From the NCBI GenBank assembly GCA_966112985.1, contig CBHWET010000001.1, positions 44,262-108,261 on the forward strand: a stretch of 64,000 bases of DNA, read 5' to 3'. A program made the translations under genes and the position numbers. This document shows, piece after piece, positions 28,240-35,699 of the stretch. Position 1 is the first letter of the stretch, and each line of letters opens with the position of its first letter. This DNA is from CBHWET01 sp966112985. GTDB taxonomy: Bacteria; Verrucomicrobiota; Verrucomicrobiia; Limisphaerales; JACDHS01. The notes beneath the pieces are model-generated. The model saw only the letters and a list, made by a program, of their open reading frames with translations. It was not told the origin of the DNA and ran no database searches.

Positions 28240-28650
28240 CTATCGGGCGGGTAAAGGTGCATTAAATGGCCAGACCCAAAAACTCGGTGTGCGGGGGAAT
28301 AAGCGCGAAATGGAGATGTGATGTTTGGGTTCATCACTGTAATAGCAATGGCTCACTTGAACCGTAGCGGTCGTCCCCGCAAGCGAGTTCAGATCGGTCA
28401 ATGTTGTCATGCGCGAAGGCGCATCTTCGCCCAGCCAATCTTTAAGTTTCTTGAGAAGTCCGGAGCCGGGAGTCAGACCGAGTTTGCTGTCACAACATGC
28501 GAAATAGAGTCGGTTATCCGTCGCCACTTCGAACACGAGGCGAAGGCGAACCCCGTCGTTCCGCGAAGGATTTTTGGGCTCTGCATATCGAAAGACAGCG
28601 GGCCAGACACCCGGAGGACAATTCCATTTGGGGCGTGATGAAGCTTTCAT
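28240..28650 (-). CDS. Small element protein, paralogue A2
   Basis: A 136-residue protein of unknown family. It shares with the protein at 28797-29117 the order CPPGVW, RYAEP, RLVFEV, a PGS(G/A)L segment, LxxWLG and a DLxxLxG end, so the two are tandem paralogues. The spacing to its neighbours (TAAC ATG upstream, 2 bp downstream) shows one operon. The compact beta-rich core might be an OB-like or ssDNA-binding fold, but that is speculation. Confidence 0.65.
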   Translation of the reverse strand: MKASSRPKWNCPPGVWPAVFRYAEPKNPSRNDGVRLRLVFEVATDNRLYFACCDSKLGLTPGSGLLKKLKDWLGEDAPSRMTTLTDLNSLAGTTATVQVSHCYYSDEPKHHISISRLFPRTPSFWVWPFNAPLPAR

Positions 28651-28651
28651 G

Positions 28652-28834
28652 TTAATTTCGGGATTGGAAGCTGTAAGGTCGCTGGGGAAGCATGATCACA
28701 AGCTTGCGTGGTTGGGGGACCGTCGGCTCCACCACCGAGCTTGTAGGACCGTCTTCAACGACAGGGCGAATCTCTGCTGCATGGATGAAGGCCGTATCAT
28801 GACCGGGCCTTAATTTGTGTTCGACGGTCAACAC
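28652..28834 (-). CDS. Small hypothetical protein
   Basis: A 60-residue frame from a GTG at 28834 that overlaps the previous gene by 38 bp and ends one base before the next ATG. The fit between its neighbours favours a real gene; the sequence (HKLRPGHDTAFIHAAEIRP, then PRKLVIMLPQRP) has no known motif. Confidence 0.4.
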   Translation of the reverse strand: MLTVEHKLRPGHDTAFIHAAEIRPVVEDGPTSSVVEPTVPQPRKLVIMLPQRPYSFQSRN

Positions 28835-29117
28835 TGCCTCGGGCTCCGACCAACGCTGACAGTTGGGTTAGATCTGAGATCGCATCAGTGACCTTTCGCC
28901 CAAGCCATCCGATCAAGGTGCTGGAGAGGGCGGAACCCGGCCATAGTTCGGGTTTTGCGTAATGAGCCACTAGGTAATCGCGACCACCAACGCTCACTTC
29001 GAAGACGAGCCTAACCAGAGTAGCGCCTCCGTTCTTTGGCTTGTATTCAGGTTCGACGTGTCGCAAGCGGGCTCGCCAGAGGCCCGGAGGGCAATGCCAT
29101 ATTGATTTTGTGTTCAT
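28797..29117 (-). CDS. Small element protein, paralogue A1
   Basis: A 106-residue protein, paralogous to the product of 28240-28650: CPPGLWRARLRHVEPEYK aligns with CPPGVWPAVFRYAEPKNP, VRLVFEV with LRLVFEV, and STLIGWLGRKV with KKLKDWLGEDA. Function unknown. A 13-bp perfect stem-loop (29130-29163) stands 13 bp before the ATG, in the transcribed strand, and may regulate this gene. Confidence 0.65.
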   Translation of the reverse strand: MNTKSIWHCPPGLWRARLRHVEPEYKPKNGGATLVRLVFEVSVGGRDYLVAHYAKPELWPGSALSSTLIGWLGRKVTDAISDLTQLSALVGARGSVDRRTQIKARS

Positions 29118-29129
29118 GGAGGATCGGGG

Positions 29130-29163
29130 ACCGTCGTCCCGCCTTTTGGAGCGGGACGACGGT
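29130..29163 (-). terminator. Strong intergenic stem-loop (terminator or attenuator)
   Basis: Perfect 13-bp arms (ACCGTCGTCCCGC and GCGGGACGACGGT) with an 8-base loop lie between the stop at 29172 and the ATG at 29117. There is no T-run; it may act as a processing or attenuation hairpin inside the operon. Confidence 0.5.
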
Positions 29164-29171
29164 GTTCATTT

Positions 29172-29432
29172 CTATTTCACAGAGGAGGCGAGTGCTTCAG
29201 CGTCGGACTGAACTTCACGGGCAGGCATTACACACACCGCCATCATTCGGACCTCCTCTTGTTCGATGGCGATCCGCTCAGCGGTAAGGGCCGCTTCGCG
29301 AATGGATTCAGCTTCGATGAGATAAACGTCGCTACACCCGCAGCGTATTTCGACCATCGTCTCATCAAGGACGTCTTCATACGCGAGCACGACCAACCAG
29401 CGTTGATGCTCGGTTGCATACAAGTCAGTCAT
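29172..29432 (-). CDS. Small element protein, paralogue B2
   Basis: An 86-residue protein from the ATG at 29432, chosen because it overlaps the upstream stop by 8 bp; the longer open frame is a shadow of the upstream gene. The pattern QRWLVVLAY, AESIREAALTAERIAIEQEEVRMMAVCV resembles the product of 29425-29664, so these are paralogues. Function unknown; small helical proteins of this kind are common in the operons of mobile elements. Confidence 0.6.
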   Translation of the reverse strand: MTDLYATEHQRWLVVLAYEDVLDETMVEIRCGCSDVYLIEAESIREAALTAERIAIEQEEVRMMAVCVMPAREVQSDAEALASSVK

Positions 29433-29664
29433 GGTGCCCTCCATCGAGTTCGTCTGCCCACGTCCGTAGTTCAGCCGCTTTGAAGCAGGCCACCGCGTGC
29501 ATCCCTTCACCGAGTTCGGATTGCTGCTCGGCCAGTTCCGCCGCTTCGATCGAGTCTTTGGCTTCGACGGCAATTGTTTCCGTAGCTCGAGACTCGAAAT
29601 CTTCACAGTGAATCGCTGCCACACAGGTAACGACTACGAGATATTTGTTCTTTTTCGTTTTCAT
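29425..29664 (-). CDS. Small element protein, paralogue B1
   Basis: A 79-residue protein from the ATG at 29664 (MKTKKNKYLVVVTC). It shares KYLVVV, AKDSIEAAELAEQQ and GMHAVACFKAAE with its downstream neighbour. The leader of 172 bp between the Rep gene and this start carries two stem-loops (29688-29707 and 29713-29736). Function unknown. Confidence 0.6.
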   Translation of the reverse strand: MKTKKNKYLVVVTCVAAIHCEDFESRATETIAVEAKDSIEAAELAEQQSELGEGMHAVACFKAAELRTWADELDGGHHD

Positions 29665-29687
29665 GTTTGTCAGTGCGCTCCAATTGA

Positions 29688-29736
29688 ACCCGCGAGCGCG
29701 ATGCGGGTGTTGTCCCGGCTGACGCACCAGCCGGGA
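29688..29736 (-). other. Two consecutive stem-loops in the leader of the small-gene operon
   Basis: ACCCGC/GCGGGT arms, then TCCCGGCTG/CAGCCGGGA (9-bp perfect, 6-base loop). They lie between rep and the paralogue B1 gene, in a gap of 172 bp. They may stop rep transcripts or attenuate the following genes. Confidence 0.45.
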
Positions 29737-29836
29737 AAATTTAGAAACAAGCCAAAGGCAAGCCCGGAAGGACTGGTATCGGCACGAAAAGCGTGGTCGC
29801 AGTTTCGATAAAGCACAGAAATTAGGATCCAAAGCG

Positions 29837-30823
29837 TCATTTCAGGGATGGCGTTATAAGGTCAATCGACTGAGTTTCGATAGGCGCGGTGTTGTCCGTG
29901 CGGGCCACAGCGGCCTCTGAAGCAATTGCCAATGGCGGTATTAGTTTATCCCAGTCGATACCAAAGTATTCCGGACGAAGTGCTGCCATTTGGTTGCGCA
30001 GGTTATATTGCTGCCGCGTGGTAACTGAACGAAGATGCACCGCTGATAAGAGTTCCCCGTCACCTGTCCGGCAATCATTAGCGTCGGCCAATACCAGGAG
30101 AGAGGCGATGCTCGAGACCTTCGCCACTTTTCTTGGCTGAAGCCGCAGCACCATCCGACGCAATGCTTCGTAGCAGCGGTCGTATCGAAGTGCCGTTACG
30201 GGCTGGCCATCGCCGAGGAGTTTAGGCACGTAGTCACCGCGGAGTTCAACTTCCACGCGGATGAAATCGCCTCGTTCGCCCCGTTGCTCAAGGGCCTTGT
30301 CGTACATGCGCAATTTAATCTTGGATCCATTCCAATTGATGGACTCGCCGGGATAGATGACTGGCAGCCTATGGATACCTGAACAGCGACAGTGTTGATG
30401 GGCCGGAATAAAGTCAGTGATCCTGCCGGGGACATGCGCGAAGATGTCGACTCGGGTGAATCGCCAAGACAGGTCTCGGAGGTAAACGACTTCTCCCATA
30501 ATTCGTCGAGCTTCACTCAAACCTTGGTCGATTAGGCCCTGGCTGTTAGCCGGGGTTTCGTTGGTTTCGAAGAGCAGACGTGGAAGCGAGAATTCGACCC
30601 AGGTAACTTCGCTGTTTCGCAGCTTGATACGCAGTCCGGTGGATACGTGTTTGAGAATATAACCCGGGACAGAGATGATGGCACCGCCCTTCACTGCTTC
30701 TTCACTTGAACAATCAGACTTTTTCCAGCCGGGGCGAAGGTCATTGATGAGGCGGCGAGCCGATGGGACAGCGCGGAGGGTGTCAAGACTGACAGGAGGA
30801 CAGTTGCCAGAACTGAAATTCAT
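29837..30823 (-). CDS. Replication initiation protein (filamentous-phage G2P/CRI-like)
   Basis: A 328-residue protein. The middle region has the order seen in Phage_CRI/G2P-like initiators: SWRFTRVDIFAHVP, GIHRLPVIYPGESINWNGSKIKLRMYDKALEQR and FIRVEVELRG, then a helical part. Such proteins start rolling-circle replication of small phages and plasmids by nicking one strand. The nicking tyrosine cannot be fixed by eye; the Tyr in KLRMYDKALEQR is in the conserved strand. It lies just downstream of an excisionase-like gene and an integrase, so the integrated element probably can replicate after excision. The family call is by pattern and is moderate. Confidence 0.6.
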   Translation of the reverse strand: MNFSSGNCPPVSLDTLRAVPSARRLINDLRPGWKKSDCSSEEAVKGGAIISVPGYILKHVSTGLRIKLRNSEVTWVEFSLPRLLFETNETPANSQGLIDQGLSEARRIMGEVVYLRDLSWRFTRVDIFAHVPGRITDFIPAHQHCRCSGIHRLPVIYPGESINWNGSKIKLRMYDKALEQRGERGDFIRVEVELRGDYVPKLLGDGQPVTALRYDRCYEALRRMVLRLQPRKVAKVSSIASLLVLADANDCRTGDGELLSAVHLRSVTTRQQYNLRNQMAALRPEYFGIDWDKLIPPLAIASEAAVARTDNTAPIETQSIDLITPSLK

Positions 30824-30840
30824 TTCCGAATTCCTTGGTG

Positions 30841-31062
30841 CTACTGGCAGTTTGATGTTCCCACTCGGCTGCGGATGAACTGTTCCAACTCGGACCGAGA
30901 AACAAAAACGGCGCGGCCTTTCTTGTAGAAGGCCAGCCCTTGTTGGTGATATTTGCGAATGGTATTCGGAGCGAGGTCCACGATCTCCTTGCTCTTGGAA
31001 AGTCGAAAGAGGTCAAACGAGCCTGCCGCAATTTGAAGATTAGAGCATGAATTTGAATTCAT
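30841..31062 (-). CDS. Excisionase-like helix-turn-helix protein
   Basis: A 73-residue protein from the ATG at 31062 (an earlier start adds six residues). LSKSKEIVDLAPNTIRKYHQQGLAFYKKGRAVFVSRSELEQFIRS is a MerR/HTH_17-type winged helix as in phage excisionases and AlpA regulators. It lies between the integrase cluster and rep, the expected place for a recombination-directionality factor. Confidence 0.7.
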   Translation of the reverse strand: MNSNSCSNLQIAAGSFDLFRLSKSKEIVDLAPNTIRKYHQQGLAFYKKGRAVFVSRSELEQFIRSRVGTSNCQ

Positions 31063-31089
31063 GCTCGAAGGGTAAAACACTTAAAAAAC

Positions 31090-32070
31090 TCAAATGGGGG
31101 CAAAGGTCCGTTGCCTGATGAACTGGCCTTCAATCCAAAGTTCCTTGTCGGCCCCGATTGGTGCGACCCATTTGGCTAAACTTTGCATCGGAACTTCGCA
31201 TCCTGCCTGCCGGCCTATACGGGCGGATCCGGCGATTGAAAGTTTCAAGTTTAAGGCTTTGCATCGATCTTCCGTTGGCCTCGCTTTTTTCCCCAATGGA
31301 ATTTTCGTACTAAACTCAAAAAGGTCACAGGCAACCAGCCAGACGTCATGATAGCTCCACCCGTACAGGGTCACGATCGGCCAAGTCTCGATCATCCACG
31401 TTTCAAATTGTGGCATCGTCCACTGCACCTTTCCTTTCGATCGTTTTGCGTCGGCAAACGCTTTGGCGGCACAAGGGGTGCAAATCCGGGCTAGTTCGCT
31501 GCTGAAGATCTCTGGCGGCAGGCCATCGCAGTGGCGATCCAAAAAACCCAACAATGCTGCTTCCCTGTTATTCGTTTCGGTGCGAAGAGCATAGGACTGT
31601 TTTCTTAAGTATAAGTTCAGAGATTGTTCAGCCGCCGTTCTCCACTCCTGAAAGCGTTTCAACCAGAAACCCGGCTCCATTTCCTGCACCAGATTCGTTG
31701 ACTCTGGTTTTAGCAACGCCGCTTCAAGCTTCCATCGCTCATTCGCAACAATGTGCGCACCAAGGTCACCGAGCCACAGGGGAATTGGCGAATACGTTTG
31801 TTTCGCCCATTGAACAACGGCGGAACACCACGCCGGCACAATAAAGCATCTGAAGTAAAAATCTCGATCTACCCCCAGAGGAAACTGAATCTTTAGCTTT
31901 TCAGCTGCGGCATGTGCGGCTCGTTCGAGTGGGGTTGCCAAGCGCAGAGGCGGAGCGAGTAGCACCTCTGACGACTCAAGCTTTTTCGCAATCCTTTGTC
32001 CTTGCGAAAGGATGTTCTGGATTTCCTTTTTGGTCGTCAATTTTTTCAAGGAATGTGGGGGCACGGTCAT
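31090..32070 (-). CDS. Hypothetical element protein co-transcribed with the integrase
   Basis: A 326-residue protein of unknown family, without signal peptide or membrane segment. It is Trp-rich (WLGDLGAHIVANERW, PGFWLKRFQEWRTAAEQ, FETWMIETWPIVTLYGWSYHDVW) and mostly helical, with a CxxC pair in ARICTPCAAKAF. The start overlaps the integrase stop as ATGA. Such a partner of a tyrosine integrase may help in excision or target control, but nothing in the sequence shows it. Confidence 0.6.
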   Translation of the reverse strand: MTVPPHSLKKLTTKKEIQNILSQGQRIAKKLESSEVLLAPPLRLATPLERAAHAAAEKLKIQFPLGVDRDFYFRCFIVPAWCSAVVQWAKQTYSPIPLWLGDLGAHIVANERWKLEAALLKPESTNLVQEMEPGFWLKRFQEWRTAAEQSLNLYLRKQSYALRTETNNREAALLGFLDRHCDGLPPEIFSSELARICTPCAAKAFADAKRSKGKVQWTMPQFETWMIETWPIVTLYGWSYHDVWLVACDLFEFSTKIPLGKKARPTEDRCKALNLKLSIAGSARIGRQAGCEVPMQSLAKWVAPIGADKELWIEGQFIRQRTFAPI

Positions 32071-33239
32071 CGACCCGCTTCATTGGACTGCTCGAATGCG
32101 GGTAGTTGGTTCACTGCCTTGCTCAATACGTCCATTGGCAAGTGCGTATACAGGTTATTGATCTCGTCGCTGCTGTGACCGACGAGTGCTTTCGCGACCT
32201 CACTGTTGCTGCCGGTTGCCTTTAGGAATGTGACATTTGTATGTCGCAGCGAGTGAAATGACAGACCGTTATAATCGTGTTTGCCGCTGCGCCCGTTTTT
32301 CTTGCCTTCATGTGTGCGAGGTGAAGCTAGTCCTGCGGGAACCAGGATCTGTTCGTAAAACTGATTGCTAAAGACTTTCGCCTTTAAGCGTTCGTAGCGT
32401 TCAGCCTGCTCGGGCCAGACATAATCGGATGCTTTCGTCGTCTTGGGGAGTCCGCTGAAAACTTCTTCCAACACCTTTCGAAAACCCTGAGCGATCGGAA
32501 TATGAACAGTTTTGCCGGTCTTGCGGGTTAAAATATTGATTTCATTCCTCTCAAAATCCACGGCTCCCTTCGGGATGGTAATCAGATCTCCCATTCGCAA
32601 GCCGGTATAAAAGCCACCTGAAATCATGTATCTCCAAAAAAGATCCGGGGCCTTATCGTAAATCCGCTTCAGTTCCGAAAGTGTAAATGGCCGGCGATTG
32701 AGTCCCTCGTCTCTGCTCTGCTTGAAGACCTTAATTGGTGCGACAGGATTGGTCGTGAGTTTGGAGTTTTTGACTGCCCAAATGAAAAAGACGGCGAGAA
32801 TCGTTCGATAAAGATTCGCGGTACTGGCTGTAACGGTCGCTCGCTTTCGTATCAGAAACGATCGGAGAACGTCAGTACTGATGTCTCGCAGAAGTGGTGC
32901 TTTGTCAGAAGCGTTTACGAACACGGAAAGCTCGTCCGCTACCTTTTGGTACTTTGCAAGCGTTGCCTCGGCTGTGCTTCCCTCGCATTCCTTGAGCCAT
33001 TCGGCCACACAAGTCTTTAGTGTGATCTTCGGGGTTGGGGACGAGCCGGTCAGAGATTCAATCAATTGTTCGGTCAATTTGCCGCTCGACCTGGCGTTGT
33101 GCAAAAAGTTGAACTCTTGCAATTTTTCCTCGGCCTTCTTCCGATCCGTTTCGCCCGTGCTTTGTAAGAATTGTTTGCCATTGACTCTCCATCCGATCCA
33201 CCATTTCCCGCTATCAGGTCTCTTGTATAACCATGCCAT
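32067..33239 (-). CDS. Tyrosine recombinase / integrase
   Basis: A 390-residue integrase from the ATG at 33239 (MAWLYKRPDSGKWWIGW), preferred to the upstream start. The order is an Arm/AP2-like N-terminus (WRVNGKQFLQSTGETDRKKAEEKL), a core-binding SAM-like domain (residues about 80-165), and the catalytic domain with Arg in YTGLRMGDL, HSLRHTN (His-x-x-Arg), GHSSDEINNLYTHLP (His and the nucleophile Tyr). All catalytic residues are present. It is 100 bp from a tRNA 3' fragment and reads away from it, the normal layout at the attR end of a tRNA-integrated element. Confidence 0.93.
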   Translation of the reverse strand: MAWLYKRPDSGKWWIGWRVNGKQFLQSTGETDRKKAEEKLQEFNFLHNARSSGKLTEQLIESLTGSSPTPKITLKTCVAEWLKECEGSTAEATLAKYQKVADELSVFVNASDKAPLLRDISTDVLRSFLIRKRATVTASTANLYRTILAVFFIWAVKNSKLTTNPVAPIKVFKQSRDEGLNRRPFTLSELKRIYDKAPDLFWRYMISGGFYTGLRMGDLITIPKGAVDFERNEINILTRKTGKTVHIPIAQGFRKVLEEVFSGLPKTTKASDYVWPEQAERYERLKAKVFSNQFYEQILVPAGLASPRTHEGKKNGRSGKHDYNGLSFHSLRHTNVTFLKATGSNSEVAKALVGHSSDEINNLYTHLPMDVLSKAVNQLPAFEQSNEAGR

Positions 33240-33340
33240 CTTGCAGCAACATAGACCGTATGTAAAACGTATGCAAATCACTGATATTCATTGTTGCTCA
33301 TACCCAATAAAATCAATGGTTTTGAACGTTGATGAAGATG

Positions 33341-33379
33341 GTTGCCGAAGCCCGGGTTCGATTCCCGGTAGGGTCGCCA
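33341..33379 (+). repeat. tRNA 3'-end fragment: candidate attachment site (attR)
   Basis: The sequence contains a complete T-arm (stem CCGGG/CCCGG, loop TTCGATT at 33357-33363), then a seven-base acceptor strand TAGGGTC, discriminator G and encoded CCA (33377-33379). No D-arm, anticodon arm or 5' acceptor strand precedes it, so it is only the 3' part of a tRNA (Glu- or Gln-like acceptor by discriminator G). This is what a tyrosine integrase leaves at one junction, and the integrase gene ends 100 bp away. The intact tRNA should be at the other junction. Confidence 0.65.
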
Positions 33380-33386
33380 ATTTTTT

Positions 33387-34120
33387 GTACTAATCCACCT
33401 TTCGGAGTCATCGGAAACGTCTTTTGACAGTCAAAATTCGGTTGCGGACGTCCGCGAGCATCTTTTGAGCATCAGAATTCTCTTGCGGGCGTTCGCGACC
33501 GTTTTTTGAGCCTCAAAATTTTGTTTCGGAGGTCCGCGACGGTTTTTTGGGCGTCAGAATTCCGTTGCGGAGCTCACCGACCGTTTTCTGAGCGTCAAAA
33601 TTGCGTCTCGGAACTCCGCGACGGTTTTGTGACGGTCAGAATTCGCTTATGAACGTCCGCGACGGCTTTTCGCGCGTCAAAATTTCCTCTCGATCGTCCC
33701 CGACGATTTTTGGGCGATCCGTTTTCGGTTGCGTACGTTCCTGACGGGTTTTTTGCTGTCAGATTTGGTTGTGCACGTCAGCGAAGATTTTTTGATGATA
33801 AAAATTCTGTTGCGGACGTCCACAAAGGTTATTTAACGGTCAAAATTTCCTTTCAAGCGACTTGGGGGCGGTTTGCGCGCCAATTTTTGCTCGTGCACGT
33901 TCGCAACTCTTTTTTGAGTGTCGAAATTGTCTTGCAGACGTGCGCGGGTGTTTTTTGACCGTAAAAATTTGCTCGTTTACGTCGCCGGCTGTCTTTGAGC
34001 GACGAAATTTGGCCGGGGACGTCCTCGGGTATTTTGTAATCGCCAAAATTCCGTTGTGAACGTTCGCGACGATCTTTTCAGCGTCAAATTTTGCTCGCAG
34101 ACGTTCGCGAGCATCTACTA
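33387..34120. repeat. Array A: about 17 degenerate 41-bp tandem repeats
   Basis: Each unit has a T-run followed by GAG, then CGTCAAAATT, a GTTGCGGA-like piece and CGTCCGCGACGG. The T-run/G anchors fall at 33426, 33467, 33508, 33549, 33590, 33631, 33672, 33713, 33755, 33795, 33835, 33875, 33916, 33957, 33997, 34036 and 34079, so spacing is 41 bp with small slips. 41 is not a multiple of 3, so open frames in this region are not peptide repeats. No spacers exist, so it is not a CRISPR. Confidence 0.9.
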
Positions 34121-34223
34121 CGAGTTAAGAACTAGCCGCTTACGTTTTTTACACCGTCCCAAACCTCATCCGGTCGTCGAAATCAATTTCCAACGTGCCC
34201 GGGAGGGGATTTTGGCAATCACT

Positions 34224-35696
34224 CTAAGCCAGAAGCTTGGTTATCAATTCCCCGTGGACGTCCGTTAGCCTGAAGTCGCGGCCCTGGAACCGGAATGTCA
34301 GGTTCGTATGCTCCAGACCGAGCAAGTGAAGAATCGTCGCGTGAATGTCATGCACGTGGCATCGGTCAGCTACGGGGCTGAATCCGAATTCGTCCGTTTC
34401 GCCCAGCACCTGACCGCTTTTCACTCCGCCGCCAGCAAACCACATCGTGAAAGTATCGATGTGATGATTACGGCCCGTGCTCTCCCGGTTTTCGCCCATT
34501 GGCGTTCGGCCAAATTCACCGCCCCAGACCACGAGCGTTTCGTCGAGCAAACCTCTTTGTTTGAGATCTTTTACAAGCGCGGCTTGTGCCTGGTCGACTT
34601 CCTTGCAGATTTTCTCAAAAGATTTTTCCAAATCTTCGCCCGGACCTCCGTGGCTGTCCCAATTGGTGTGATACAGCTGCACAAACCGGACTCCACGCTC
34701 GATCAAGCGACGGGACAGCAGACAATTCCGGGCAAAGGAAGCCTCACCGGGTTTGACACCGTACAAGTCAAGGGTCGCCTGGCTTTCGTCGGAAAGATCA
34801 ATCAGATCAGGCGCACTCGTCTGCATGCGATACGCCATTTCGTATGCGGAAATACGTGTTCGGATCTCATCATCGCCGGTATCCACCAGTCGTTTCAGGT
34901 TCAGATCGCGAATCGCATCGATCGTCTTGCGCTGACGAGTTGCGGTGACTCCTTGCGGGCTACTTAAATTGAGAATCGGTTCGCCCTGCCCTCGTAACGG
35001 CACACCTTGATAGCTCGTCGGAAGAAAGCCGCTGGTCCAATTCATCGCGCCACCGCGCGGACCGCGTGGCCCGGATTGCAGAACGACAAAACCGGGAAGA
35101 TTCTGGCATTCGCTGCCGATCCCATAGGTAACCCACGCTCCCATGCTCGGACGTCCGAACTGCGTTGAACCAGTGTTCATGAACAACTTGGCGGGCGCAT
35201 GGTTAAATACGTCAGTCGCGCAGGTTTTAAGAATTGTAATGTCGTCAACGATTCCGGCTGTGTGCGGAAAGAGTTCAGAAACGAAAGCTCCGCTTTGACC
35301 GTGCTGGCTGAACTTGCGGCGCGTGCCAAGAAGTTTCGGAGGATCCTTTGCAAACGTATCCATGAACGCGAAACGTTTGCCCTCGATGTACGACTTCGGA
35401 ATCGCCTGTCCGTTGTATTTAACAAGGTCAGGCTTGTAATCGAAGAGTTCCAGTTGACTCGGCCCGCCGGCCATGAACAGGTAAATGATGTTCTTCGCTT
35501 TGCCACCAAAGTGCGGAAGTTTTGGTTCCAGCGGGTTAACGAGCTTCGCCGGCCCGGCACCGAACAATTTGTTTTCGCTCATCAACGCGCCGAGGGCGAT
35601 TCCACCAAGGCCAATCGCACATTTGCTGAAGAAATGACGGCGGGTGATCTCTTCGAGATTTCCTTGATGCTGCGGATTAACAAAAAAATGGGACAT
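34224..35696 (-). CDS. DUF1501 secreted protein (Tat signal)
   Basis: A 490-residue DUF1501 protein (sulfatase/alkaline-phosphatase-like fold). The N-terminus EITRRHFFSKCAIGLGGIALGAL carries a twin-arginine-like signal. The family pattern is seen in KNIIYLFMAGGPSQLELFDYKPDL, the HAPAKLFMNTGSTQFGRPSMGAW stretch, RGVRFVQLYH, and the ending LVVWGGEFGRTPM...HATILHLLGLEHTNLTFRFQGRDFRLTDVHG. In PVC bacteria DUF1501 genes are paired with DUF1549/DUF1553 genes, as here (upstream, 3 bp gap). The pair is thought to act at the cell surface or periplasm on polysaccharides, but its reaction is unknown. Confidence 0.9.
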   Translation of the reverse strand: MSHFFVNPQHQGNLEEITRRHFFSKCAIGLGGIALGALMSENKLFGAGPAKLVNPLEPKLPHFGGKAKNIIYLFMAGGPSQLELFDYKPDLVKYNGQAIPKSYIEGKRFAFMDTFAKDPPKLLGTRRKFSQHGQSGAFVSELFPHTAGIVDDITILKTCATDVFNHAPAKLFMNTGSTQFGRPSMGAWVTYGIGSECQNLPGFVVLQSGPRGPRGGAMNWTSGFLPTSYQGVPLRGQGEPILNLSSPQGVTATRQRKTIDAIRDLNLKRLVDTGDDEIRTRISAYEMAYRMQTSAPDLIDLSDESQATLDLYGVKPGEASFARNCLLSRRLIERGVRFVQLYHTNWDSHGGPGEDLEKSFEKICKEVDQAQAALVKDLKQRGLLDETLVVWGGEFGRTPMGENRESTGRNHHIDTFTMWFAGGGVKSGQVLGETDEFGFSPVADRCHVHDIHATILHLLGLEHTNLTFRFQGRDFRLTDVHGELITKLLA

Positions 35697-35699
35697 AGG

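Noticed and set aside
33282..33340. Intact tRNA gene ending at 33379
   Set aside because: No D-arm, anticodon arm or matching 5' acceptor strand (GACCCTA) can be found before the T-arm; only the 3' part is present.
33387..34120. Array A as a CRISPR
   Set aside because: Units are degenerate and continuous, without unique spacers of constant length and without cas genes.
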